Shown here: one piece after another, positions 18,127 to 29,690 of the stretch
How positions within the stretch are numbered: the first letter of the stretch is position 1
Layout: each line of letters starts with the position of its first letter
Source of the DNA: Gottschalkiaceae bacterium SANA
GTDB taxonomy: Bacteria; Bacillota; Clostridia; Tissierellales; GPF-1
Length of the DNA stretch: 64,000 nucleotides
Assembly (NCBI GenBank): GCA_036323355.1
Contig: AP028876.1
Location: 1,984,001 to 2,048,000 of the forward strand
Direction: 5' to 3'
Notes under the pieces: model-generated
The model's input: the letters and a program-made list of their open reading frames with translations, nothing else
What the model was told of the DNA's origin: nothing
The model's database searches: none
Translations under genes and position numbers: made by a program

Positions 18127-18640
18127 ACGAAACACCTTTCTTCCTTAACGTTCATTTTTGTGCAATATTACTATTTCAAATTAGTTTCTCCCGATCTAAA
18201 AATTCGGACAGAGCACACGTAAACCGTTACTTTATAAATATTGAAAAACTTAATATTCCTTACTCTATCATTGTTTCTCATAACATTATAGACTATTCTA
18301 CTCACCGCAAGCAAATGCTATGGAAATAATTAAATAAATGTTAATAAGAGCATAGAAGTAATCCCCATTTCAGTTCATTCTCTAGTTAATTATTTATCTG
18401 TTTGCTCCCATAGTTTCCCTATACCCATAATTATACAAATATTGCTATTCCGTTGTCAGAAGATCAAATTTCGCAAGGCGACTTTTATTTTTACAATATA
18501 CCTCTCAGAAGCAAATTTTACGCACATATATTTCTTTAAGCAATGTCACTATACTTATTGCAATATACCCTTGTGCTTTTATGGAAAAAGGGATCATACT
18601 ACATATACATTCCTTTCTCAATGATGTAAAAAGCCCAGTG
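18127..18640. other. AT-rich gap without recognisable genes
   Basis: About 500 nt upstream of the SLH gene. It is AT-rich with no long open frame, no tRNA and no clear repeat. A promoter for the SLH gene must lie here, but no -35/-10 pair is convincing. Confidence 0.6.
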
Positions 18641-18684
18641 AAAGAGTAGCCGGTTGAAAAACCAAAGCTACTCTTTTGTTGTTT
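18641..18684 (+). terminator. Strong hairpin with T-rich tail, orphan on the plus strand
   Basis: AAAGAGTAGC pairs with GCTACTCTTT around a 16-nt loop that can itself pair (GGTT/AACC). The plus-strand tail is TTTTGTTGTTT. On the minus strand the stem overlaps the stop of the 43-codon ORF, with TTTTT about 9 nt later. It may serve that ORF or an unrecognised plus-strand transcript. Confidence 0.6.
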
Positions 18685-18799
18685 GCAAAAGAATCACCTT
18701 CAGATAATCAACCAAGGATTCCGTCATCTCACTATTCGCTCGTTTCGCAACGAATAACTTCCTATATTCGGGATCATCGAGTATGTCTTCCTCGCACAT
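18668..18799 (-). pseudogene. 43-codon ORF, probable 3' remnant of a decayed gene
   Basis: The minus strand encodes 43 codons (begins M-C-E-E-D-I-L-D-D-P-E-Y-R-K-L-F) with protein-like composition and a terminator at its end. There is no convincing ribosome binding site. The same frame continues upstream of the ATG past a single TGA for about 50 codons (to about 18965). A parallel frame there reads G-G-S-L-G-R-K-P-R-I-K-A-D-R before a stop. This looks like the tail of a gene broken by stops and frameshifts. I do not recognise the family; a transposase fragment is possible but unsupported. Confidence 0.4.
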
Positions 18800-19155
18800 A
18801 ATTGAATCTCATCTTCCCTGCTCTGGGTCCAAATCATTCTTCCCATGCTTTCGATTCTTAAAGAAATTCCGGTTCCCTATCGGCCTTGATCCGGGGCTTA
18901 CGACCCAATGAACCACCAACCCCCTCATGCCTTTTAAACGCCTAGCTAGGCGGGAATATCGATTCTAAACGATAAGCATACTTTACACGCGACGTTCTCA
19001 TCACACCGTAAAACACAGCAATAAAAAGACCTCCGAGTCTATTGAGATCTATGAGTTAATAACAGGCAAAAATGTCAAACAAAAATATGCATAGCAAAGC
19101 ATTCGGAAAAAACAACATTGTTATCCATAATACGCCTTTTACGTATGGCAAATAC
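18800..19155. other. Gap with decayed coding sequence upstream of the YprB-like gene
   Basis: The left part (to about 18965) carries out-of-frame coding-like stretches on the minus strand, described with the 43-codon ORF. The palindrome CGCCTAGCTAGGCG lies at about 18940-18953. The right part shows nothing apart from sequence leading to the promoter at 19156. Confidence 0.5.
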
Positions 19156-19185
19156 TGGACTATTGGAATCAACTTTTTGTATAAT
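19156..19185 (+). promoter_or_regulatory. Promoter of the YprB-like exonuclease gene
   Basis: Perfect -10 TATAAT (19180-19185) with a weak -35 TGGACT (19156-19161) at 18 nt spacing. It lies 45 nt upstream of the ATG at 19231 and inside the longer open frame, which argues against an earlier start. Confidence 0.6.
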
Positions 19186-19230
19186 AACATAAGAGAGTAT
19201 GAACGAGATCCAAACGAAGGAGTAAAAAAC

Positions 19231-20217
19231 ATGAGAACTCATGATCTTACTGTGAATCAGTTGATAATACCCGAATTATCCTTTAATCCCTATTTTAAAA
19301 ATAAAAATACACCCTATCTGTTCTTTGATATCGAGACCCTGGGTTTCCATCGCAGACTTCATCCCCTTGTAATGATTGGACTATTGATTGTGACGCCAGG
19401 CGAAGCCCCAAAAGGCAAACAATGGCTGCTTGACTCAGAAGAAGAGGAGCCCGCTCTGATACAGTCATTTTTTGATGAGATCCAAGCAGACTCGGTTTTA
19501 GTCAGTTTTAATGGAAAGCGATTTGATTGGCCATTTTTGGTGTCGAGAGCCAAAAAACACCACATCCTGCCACCGCAAGTCAAAAATCACCTCGACCTTT
19601 ATGATTTTTATCAAGGAGGGTTTCCCCTTCTTCATGCAGAAAATCATACTTTGCGTACACTCACGAGCCCTGAGTTTACCCCTCAATCCTGTCCAAGCAA
19701 AGAAATTCCCAATCTTTTACGCAGTCATTTAAGGGGTGGTGATCCCGAAGCCGCATTAACCTGCTTCCAGCACAATGAAGACGATTTGATCGCCTTGCTT
19801 TATCTAGAAAGGAAAATGTTTCATCTACGGGAAAAATGGCAAATTCTAAATCCAGAGCTATTAACCCTTTCAAAAATACAAAAATCGAAAGATTTTTACC
19901 TGGTGCGTTATTGGCCTTCCGACTTGGCACGGGCTCGAACCCTGGTCAAGCAAGATAAAAATTTTTCTGTTGATTATCATACCCACAATGAATTCTTGGA
20001 GATCCGTTTTCGTTATCTTCCCATTCAAGAAAATGAAGTCATCTACCACACTTTACCGCAACCATGGTATCCATTTCCCATAACGAATATGCAATCACAG
20101 GATCAAACAATCGATCTTCCCGATGGCTTGTTCCTAGTGTCCACAGATACGCAAGTGGACCACTCAAGCATCCATCAATTCTGCCGTGAAATTCTTACTT
20201 ATATTCAAAAAGAATAA
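19231..20217 (+). CDS. YprB-like ribonuclease H-fold exonuclease domain protein
   Basis: A 328-residue protein with the RNase_H_2/YprB-type DEDD exonuclease domain. Motif I is F-F-D-I-E-T-L-G (about residues 31-38), motif II S-F-N-G-K-R-F-D-W-P-F (about 90-100), and motif III N-E-D-D-L-I-A-L-L (about 180-188). It should be a 3'-5' exonuclease on DNA or RNA; Bacillus YprB has no settled role. The ATG at 19231 was chosen for its AAGGAG site 8 nt upstream; the frame is open for 53 more codons, but that region contains the promoter. It converges on the tRNA array and can use the last bidirectional terminator at 20387-20412. Confidence 0.8.
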   Translation: MRTHDLTVNQLIIPELSFNPYFKNKNTPYLFFDIETLGFHRRLHPLVMIGLLIVTPGEAPKGKQWLLDSEEEEPALIQSFFDEIQADSVLVSFNGKRFDWPFLVSRAKKHHILPPQVKNHLDLYDFYQGGFPLLHAENHTLRTLTSPEFTPQSCPSKEIPNLLRSHLRGGDPEAALTCFQHNEDDLIALLYLERKMFHLREKWQILNPELLTLSKIQKSKDFYLVRYWPSDLARARTLVKQDKNFSVDYHTHNEFLEIRFRYLPIQENEVIYHTLPQPWYPFPITNMQSQDQTIDLPDGLFLVSTDTQVDHSSIHQFCREILTYIQKE

Positions 20218-20232
20218 AGCAGAAAAATAGGA

Positions 20233-20412
20233 ACAAAAAAACAGTCATAAGGACTGCTGGTCGGTCTTGTACAAAGGTGCTTTACTCAATAAAATATTTA
20301 TAGACAAAAAAAAGCAGTCATAAGGACTGCTGGTCGGTCTTGCACAAAGGCGCTTAACCCAATAAAATATTTTTAGACAGAAAGAAAGCAGTCATAAAGA
20401 CTGCTTTTTTTC
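20233..20412 (-). terminator. Three tandem near-identical terminators closing the rRNA-tRNA operon
   Basis: Hairpins at 20387-20405, 20313-20331 and 20241-20257 each read AGCAGTC-ttTATG-GACTGCT (minor variants) on the minus strand and each is followed by a T-tract. The units repeat every 73-74 nt and the sequence between is also conserved (CGACCAGCAGTC, CTTTGT/GCAAGACC, AATATTTTATTG). This is a 2.3-copy direct repeat built around a terminator. The copy nearest the tRNAs also has a T-tract on the plus strand and can stop the convergent YprB-like gene. Confidence 0.85.
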
Positions 20413-20414
20413 TT

Positions 20415-20490
20415 TGGTGCCCAGAGGCGGAATCGAACCACCGACACGGGGATTTTCAGTCCCCTGCTCTACCGACTGAGCTATCTGGGC
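20415..20490 (-). tRNA. tRNA-Phe (GAA)
   Basis: Complete cloverleaf, anticodon GAA, encoded CCA at 20415-20417. Last tRNA of the array, directly before the tandem terminators. Confidence 0.97.
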
Positions 20491-20505
20491 ATACAAAAAT
20501 GTAGT

Positions 20506-20582
20506 TGGTGGGCCTTCGGGGACTCGAACCCAGGACCGACCGGTTATGAGCCGGTTGCTCTAACCAACTGAGCTAAAGGCCC
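20506..20582 (-). tRNA. tRNA with CAU anticodon, probably tRNA-Ile2 (lysidine type)
   Basis: Cloverleaf with anticodon CAT in a GGCTCATAACC context and encoded CCA. Two other CAT tRNAs in the array are clearly initiator and elongator Met. The acceptor and anticodon stem (GGGCCTTTAGC) resemble Firmicute tRNA-Ile(CAU), whose C34 is modified to lysidine by TilS. A second elongator Met is the alternative. Confidence 0.85.
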
Positions 20583-20595
20583 AAGAAGTTGAATT

Positions 20596-20672
<77 letters not shown>

Positions 20673-20679
20673 AAATTCA

Positions 20680-20756
20680 TGGTCGGGGTGGCAGGATTTG
20701 AACCCGCGGCCCTCTGGTCCCAAACCAGATGCGCTACCAAACTGCGCTACACCCCG
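20680..20756 (-). tRNA. tRNA-Pro (TGG)
   Basis: Cloverleaf with 5' CGGGGTG and anticodon TGG; CCA encoded. Confidence 0.97.
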
Positions 20757-20774
20757 ATATTTTAAAAATGAAAT

Positions 20775-20850
20775 TGGCAGGGGTAGCAGGATTCGAACCC
20801 ACGACATTCGGTTTTGGAGACCGACGTTCTACCAGCTGAACTATACCCCT
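20775..20850 (-). tRNA. tRNA-Trp (CCA)
   Basis: Cloverleaf with 5' AGGGGTA, anticodon CCA, discriminator G, 3' CCA encoded. Confidence 0.97.
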
Positions 20851-20859
20851 AGACAAATA

Positions 20860-20953
20860 TGGCGGAGAAAGAGGGATTCGAACCCTCGCGTCCCGTTGAA
20901 AGGACCTACTCCCTTAGCAGGGGAGCCTCTTCAGCCAACTTGAGTACTTCTCC
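20860..20953 (-). tRNA. tRNA-Ser (GCT)
   Basis: Class II tRNA of 94 nt with a long variable arm; anticodon GCT; CCA encoded. Confidence 0.96.
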
Positions 20954-20960
20954 ATATTTG

Positions 20961-21049
20961 TGGCGGAGAGGGTGGGATTCGAACCCACGTGGGCTTGCAC
21001 CCTAACGGTTTTCAAGACCGCCCCGTTATGACCACTTCGGTACCTCTCC
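20961..21049 (-). tRNA. tRNA-Ser (TGA)
   Basis: Class II tRNA of 89 nt with a long variable arm; anticodon TGA; CCA encoded. Confidence 0.96.
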
Positions 21050-21056
21050 ATGTAAT

Positions 21057-21132
21057 TGGTGACCCATCGGCGATTCGAACGCCGGACACCCTGATTAAAA
21101 GTCAGATGCTCTACCAACTGAGCTAATGGGTC
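21057..21132 (-). tRNA. tRNA-Lys (TTT)
   Basis: Cloverleaf, anticodon TTT, encoded CCA. Confidence 0.97.
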
Positions 21133-21139
21133 AAACTAT

Positions 21140-21214
21140 TGGCTGGGGTAACTGGATTCGAACCAGTGAATGCAGGAGTCAAAGTCCTGTGCCTTACCGC
21201 TTGGCGATACCCCA
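21140..21214 (-). tRNA. tRNA-Gln (TTG)
   Basis: Cloverleaf starting with the typical T-GGGG of tRNA-Gln; anticodon TTG; CCA encoded. Confidence 0.96.
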
Positions 21215-21225
21215 TAAAAAATTAT

Positions 21226-21302
<77 letters not shown>

Positions 21303-21321
21303 AATACTTTTTTTGTGCTAA

Positions 21322-21395
21322 TGGAGCGGGTGAAGGGAATTGAACCCTCGCGACTGGCTTGGAAGGCCAGGGCTCTACCACTGAGCTACACCCGC
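21322..21395 (-). tRNA. tRNA-Gly (TCC)
   Basis: Cloverleaf of 74 nt, anticodon TCC, discriminator T, encoded CCA. Confidence 0.97.
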
Positions 21396-21398
21396 AAA

Positions 21399-21473
21399 TG
21401 GAGCGAAAGACGAGATTCGAACTCGCGACCTTCGCCTTGGCAAGGCGAAGCTCTACCACTGAGCTACTTTCGC
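21399..21473 (-). tRNA. tRNA-Gly (GCC)
   Basis: Cloverleaf of 75 nt, anticodon GCC, separated by only 3 nt from the neighbouring Gly tRNA. Confidence 0.97.
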
Positions 21474-21480
21474 ATGGTTT

Positions 21481-21566
21481 TGGTGGGGGGGACTGGATTC
21501 GAACCAGTGAAAGCGCAGCTAACGGATTTACAGTCCGTCCCCTTTGGCCAACTCGGGAACCCCCCC
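21481..21566 (-). tRNA. tRNA-Tyr (GTA)
   Basis: Class II tRNA with an all-G 5' acceptor strand (seven G) and long variable arm; anticodon GTA; CCA encoded. Confidence 0.96.
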
Positions 21567-21580
21567 ATATAATATTTCTA

Positions 21581-21656
<76 letters not shown>

Positions 21657-21705
21657 ATAATACTTTTCATACACCAGCGAAACTCAACCGTTTCATGGTG
21701 AAAAT

Positions 21706-21782
21706 TGGCGACCTAGAAGGGACTCGAACCCTCGACCTCCAGCGTGACAGGCTGGCATTCTAACCAACTGAACTACTAGGCC
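21706..21782 (-). tRNA. tRNA-Asp (GTC)
   Basis: Cloverleaf, anticodon GTC, G-U pair at acceptor position 2-71, encoded CCA. It is the cognate of the Asp T-box at 29513-29690. Confidence 0.97.
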
Positions 21783-21787
21783 AAATA

Positions 21788-21863
21788 TGGTGGGCACTAT
21801 TGGGCTCGAACCAATGACCCCCTGCTTGTAAGGCAGGTGCTCTCCCAACTGAGCTAAGCGCCC
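21788..21863 (-). tRNA. tRNA-Val (TAC)
   Basis: Cloverleaf, anticodon TAC, encoded CCA. Confidence 0.97.
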
Positions 21864-21889
21864 ATATTTGTGTCTTACTTGAATGAAAT

Positions 21890-21964
21890 TGGTGACCCTA
21901 CCGGGATTCGAACCCGGGTTACCGCCGTGAAAGGGCGGTGTCTTAACCGCTTGACCATAGGGCC
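21890..21964 (-). tRNA. tRNA-Glu (TTC)
   Basis: Cloverleaf, anticodon TTC, encoded CCA; 5' end set by pairing of GGCCCTA with TAGGGTC. Confidence 0.96.
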
Positions 21965-21969
21965 CAATT

Positions 21970-22046
21970 TGGTAGCGGCAACAAGGATCGAACTTGTGAC
22001 CTCCCGGGTATGAACCGGACGCTCTAGCCAGCTGAGCTATGCCGCC
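21970..22046 (-). tRNA. tRNA-Met (CAT), elongator
   Basis: Cloverleaf, anticodon CAT in GGTTCATACC, closely resembling Bacillus elongator tRNA-Met (GGCGG...AGCTCAGCTGGCTAGAG); encoded CCA. Confidence 0.93.
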
Positions 22047-22051
22047 AAATA

Positions 22052-22127
<76 letters not shown>

Positions 22128-22185
22128 ACATTATGTTTTCTTCGGTTCTCCCAAGGAAACTTGCGTTTCCTTAGGTCCGACTCTA

Positions 22186-22260
22186 TGGCTCTCAGGGTGG
22201 GACTCGAACCCACAGCCTACCGGTTAACAGCCGGTTGCTCCACCATTGAGCTACCTAAGA
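22186..22260 (-). tRNA. tRNA-Asn (GTT)
   Basis: Cloverleaf, anticodon GTT, acceptor TCTTAGG with CCTGAGA, encoded CCA. First tRNA after 5S rRNA. Confidence 0.96.
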
Positions 22261-22268
22261 ATAGTTGA

Positions 22269-22386
<118 letters not shown>

Positions 22387-22415
22387 TCTTTTGTCAAGAA
22401 AGCTTATTTGCTCTC

Positions 22416-22438
22416 TCAAAACTCAACAAGAATCATCC
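22416..22438 (-). repeat. 3' arm of the 23S processing stem
   Basis: 23 nt complementary, with one mismatch, to 25489-25511 on the other side of 23S rRNA. Together they form the long helix expected for RNase III processing of pre-23S. Confidence 0.75.
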
Positions 22439-22462
22439 GCTTTAAAACTCTCTTCTAATCTG

Positions 22463-25398
<2,936 letters not shown>

Positions 25399-25488
25399 GT
25401 TTCTTAAAAGAGAATTCTAAAGACAAAAAAATTACATTCACCCACTTCGATTTACATCTAGTGCTGTGTTTGTTTTTTATTTTTGCTT

Positions 25489-25511
25489 GGATGATTCTTA
25501 TTGAGTTTTCA
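25489..25511 (-). repeat. 5' arm of the 23S processing stem
   Basis: Pairs with 22416-22438. It overlaps a boxA-like antitermination element (TGTTCTTTGA on the minus strand, 25509-25518). Confidence 0.7.
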
Positions 25512-25521
25512 AAGAACAAAA

Positions 25522-25597
25522 TGGTGGAGATAAAGAGATTCGAACTCTTGACCCCCTGCTTGCAAAACAGGTGCTCTCCCAACTGAGCTATACCCCC
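25522..25597 (-). tRNA. tRNA-Ala (TGC) in the 16S-23S spacer
   Basis: Cloverleaf with anticodon TGC and encoded CCA. The acceptor has two G-U pairs (GGGGGTA with TATCTCC). It is the only spacer tRNA; tRNA-Ile(GAT) is in the downstream array instead. Confidence 0.95.
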
Positions 25598-25685
25598 ACG
25601 GTTTTTGTGCACCCACAAGCTTGCGCTTGCCTTGCACCCTACTTGACATTCGCTTTCAAGTAGCTTTTTAACTTTGAAAGACTTA

Positions 25686-25711
25686 TGATCTCTCAAAACA
25701 GAACATGACAG
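25686..25711 (-). repeat. 3' arm of the 16S processing stem
   Basis: 26 nt largely complementary to 27361-27386 upstream of 16S. This is the expected RNase III stalk for pre-16S. Confidence 0.7.
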
Positions 25712-25725
25712 TTCTCGTTTCTCCC

Positions 25726-27262
<1,537 letters not shown>

Positions 27263-27360
27263 ATTTCCACCCCTAAGGGTGCTTTTACCAACCAAGCATT
27301 ACTGCTTGATTTAGCGTATTTCTTGTTACTTCTTCATTGACCAAAAGGTCAAATTCGAGG

Positions 27361-27387
27361 CTGTCATGTTCAGTTTTCAAAGATCAT
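27361..27387 (-). promoter_or_regulatory. 5' arm of the 16S processing stem with boxA-like element
   Basis: Pairs with 25686-25711. On the minus strand it includes TGATCTTTGA (27378-27387), a boxA-like antitermination element, just after the promoter-proximal start. Confidence 0.6.
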
Positions 27388-27410
27388 TTCGCCGCCTTGG
27401 CGACTTGACT

Positions 27411-27439
27411 AGTGTAACATATCTGGAAGATACTGTCAA
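27411..27439 (-). promoter_or_regulatory. rRNA promoter P3 (closest to 16S)
   Basis: Consensus -35 TTGACA (27434-27439), 17-nt spacer, -10 TACACT (27411-27416). Confidence 0.85.
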
Positions 27440-27498
27440 CCGTCTTTTTTTATTTCTTTTTGTTTTCGCTTTGCGTTTCCGCTTTTAGCGACTTACTT

Positions 27499-27527
27499 AT
27501 TCTAGCACCAGACACTCGCTTTGTCAA
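27499..27527 (-). promoter_or_regulatory. rRNA promoter P2
   Basis: Consensus -35 TTGACA (27522-27527), 17-nt spacer, -10 TAGAAT (27499-27504). Confidence 0.85.
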
Positions 27528-27607
27528 GAGCCATTTTTTCGCTCTCTTCCGCTTATTATCTGGCTTAGAGCACTTTTTTCTCGGCCCGTTTTCCTGACCG
27601 CTTGTCT

Positions 27608-27636
27608 ATAATACCAAGCCCCAATTGAAATGTCAA
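27608..27636 (-). promoter_or_regulatory. rRNA promoter P1 (farthest upstream)
   Basis: Consensus -35 TTGACA (27631-27636), 17-nt spacer, -10 TATTAT (27608-27613). Only about 75 nt from the end of aspS. Confidence 0.85.
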
Positions 27637-27707
27637 CCCATTCCTTGGAAATTCCACTATTGCGACAATTCGGACGAATAAAAGAGCCCGGTTCCCCGGG
27701 CACTCAT

Positions 27708-29492
27708 TTACTCTTTTTCTTCTATTTCCACGCGTATATTCGCTTCATCCAACTGCTGTTGCGAAATGGTCGTTGGCGCTTCCGTCATCAAGCATGTGGC
27801 ACTCTGAGTCTTGGGAAAGGCTACAACGTCGCGGATGTTTTCTGTACCCGAGAGCGTCATCACCAAGCGATCCAAGCCAAATGCAATCCCGCCGTGTGGT
27901 GGTGTTCCAAAACGGAAAGCATTGATTAGGAAACCGAATTGATGCATGGCTTCTTCTTCTGTAAATCCCAGTGCTTTAAACATCTTCGCTTGAAGTTCAC
28001 CATTATTGATTCGAATGCTGCCCCCGCCGATCTCTTCACCATTGATTACAATATCATAGGCTTTTGCTCTAGCGTTTTTCGGATCCGTCTCCATTTTTTC
28101 GATATCTTCTTCCATCGGATGGGTAAACGGGTGATGTTTGGCCATATAACGGTCTGCTTCCTTTGAATATTCAAAGACAGGGAATTCTGTAATCCAAAGA
28201 ACCTTGAACTCGTCAGGATTCAACCAATCCATTTTTCTCGCAATTTCTAGACGCAATTGCCCCAAGGCTGTAACCGTTGTGTCGTAGTCACCAGAAACCA
28301 AGAAAATCATATCGCCTGCTTCTGCGTCCATTGTTTCAAACAAAGCTTCAATCTCTGTATCTTTTAAGAATTTCAAAATGGATGATTCAAGGCCCTCTTC
28401 AGTTCTTCTCACCCAAATCAAACCCTTTGCGCCATATAGCTTGGCATGCTTCTCCAATTTGGAAATTCCTTTTTTTGAAAAGGCAGTTGCGCATCCCTTT
28501 GCATTGATTGCGCGAATCGTTCCACCGCCCTCGAGCGCTGAAGAAAATACTTTGAATTCTGAATCTTCAAAAACAGATCCTAAGTCAGTAATTTCTGATC
28601 CGAATCGCAGATCTGGCTTATCTGACCCAAATCGTTCCATGGCTTCTTTGTATGTCAAACGCATAAATGGCGTTTCAAATTCAATACCTCGAATCTCACG
28701 GAAGATACGTGCAATTAACTTTTCATGTAATTCAATAATGTCTTCCACATCTACAAATGACATTTCAACGTCAATTTGTGTAAATTCCGGCTGACGATTG
28801 GCGCGAAGGTCTTCATCGCGGAAACATTTAACGATTTGGTAATAACGGTCCATCCCAGATACCATCAATAATTGCTTCATAATTTGCGGCGATTGAGGTA
28901 GGGCGTAGAATTTACCTGGATTGACTCGGCTTGGCACCAAATAATCCCGTGCGCCTTCCGGTGTTGGTTTGTTCAACATCGGAGTTTCAACTTCAATAAA
29001 ACGGTTTTCTTCATAAAAATCACGAACGACTTTAGCCACTTTTGCACGCAGTTTCAATCGATTCTGCATGGAAGCCTTCCGTAGATCCAAATATCTGTAC
29101 TGCAGACGTTTGGTTTCAGATACCTGATCATCATCCTTGATGTAGATTGGAGGCGTCTCCGCTGTATCAAGAATACGCAATTCCGATGCTACAACCTCAA
29201 TTTTCCCCGAAGGAAGTTCAGAGTTAACGGATTCACGCGGTTTTACAAGCCCCTTTACAGCAATAACAAATTCACTGCGCAGGCTTGATGCTTTTTCAAA
29301 CAGATCGACTTGATCATCTGGATCAAAAACGATCTGACAAATCCCTTCCGTATCTCGCAGATCAACAAATACAAGTCCGCCTAGGCTTCTTCGCTTTTGC
29401 ACCCACCCCATTAATACTACATTTTCATCAACATTTGATTCTCTCAGTTCGCCGCAATAATGCGTACGGCGCAGATTACCCATTGTTTCCAT
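27708..29492 (-). CDS. aspS: Aspartate--tRNA ligase
   Basis: Class II aminoacyl-tRNA synthetase charging tRNA-Asp, 594 residues, the full bacterial type. It has the N-terminal OB anticodon-binding domain (G-W-V-Q-K-R-R-x-x-G-G-L-V-F-V-D-L-R-D), motif 2 F-R-D-E-D-L-R-A-N-R-Q-P-E-F-T-Q near 215-232, the bacterial GAD insertion (about 290-400), and motif 3 G-G-I-A-F-G-L-D-R-L near 532-541. Start at 29492 has GGAGG 8 nt upstream. Expression is controlled by the T-box leader with a GAC specifier immediately upstream. The gene stands without hisS, its usual Firmicute partner. Confidence 0.97.
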   Translation of the reverse strand: METMGNLRRTHYCGELRESNVDENVVLMGWVQKRRSLGGLVFVDLRDTEGICQIVFDPDDQVDLFEKASSLRSEFVIAVKGLVKPRESVNSELPSGKIEVVASELRILDTAETPPIYIKDDDQVSETKRLQYRYLDLRKASMQNRLKLRAKVAKVVRDFYEENRFIEVETPMLNKPTPEGARDYLVPSRVNPGKFYALPQSPQIMKQLLMVSGMDRYYQIVKCFRDEDLRANRQPEFTQIDVEMSFVDVEDIIELHEKLIARIFREIRGIEFETPFMRLTYKEAMERFGSDKPDLRFGSEITDLGSVFEDSEFKVFSSALEGGGTIRAINAKGCATAFSKKGISKLEKHAKLYGAKGLIWVRRTEEGLESSILKFLKDTEIEALFETMDAEAGDMIFLVSGDYDTTVTALGQLRLEIARKMDWLNPDEFKVLWITEFPVFEYSKEADRYMAKHHPFTHPMEEDIEKMETDPKNARAKAYDIVINGEEIGGGSIRINNGELQAKMFKALGFTEEEAMHQFGFLINAFRFGTPPHGGIAFGLDRLVMTLSGTENIRDVVAFPKTQSATCLMTEAPTTISQQQLDEANIRVEIEEKE

Positions 29493-29512
29493 GTATTTTC
29501 CTCCTTCAACAT

Positions 29513-29690
29513 AAAAAATCCCTACAGTTTACACTGTAGGGACGAGTTATTCACCCGTGGTGCCACCCTAGTTGGATTTCTCCCACTCGAAATGATACAT
29601 AAGCTCAAAAGCGTCTTTCATTCAGTCTTACTATCGATTCTCACCACCATCGACTCTCTTTAAATAAGGATCTGACTTACTCATCTTCAT
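29513..29690 (-). promoter_or_regulatory. T-box leader (Asp, GAC specifier) of aspS
   Basis: Minus strand, in order: AGTA box of stem I (within GATGAGTAAGTC), TTAAAGAGAG, GGTG distal loop element, the specifier region AAGACTGAATG with codon GAC, the T-box AGGGTGGCACCACGGGT, and a terminator stem CCCTACAG-tgtaa-ctGTAGGG with TTTTTT (29513-29542). GAC matches aspS. Stem I starts within the last codons of hemZ and its AGTA element spans the hemZ stop. Confidence 0.92.

Noticed and set aside
18641-18970. Insertion sequence remnant
   Set aside because: No terminal inverted repeats, target duplication or recognisable transposase motif; only generic coding-like decay is visible.
19072-19230. 53-codon N-terminal extension of the YprB-like protein
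   Set aside because: The stretch contains a TATAAT promoter and lacks a ribosome binding site; the ATG at 19231 has a good site and starts just before the exonuclease domain.
20233-20412. Short direct repeats resembling a CRISPR array
   Set aside because: Only 2.3 copies, spacers are as conserved as the repeats, and each unit is a terminator for the adjacent tRNA array; no cas genes nearby.
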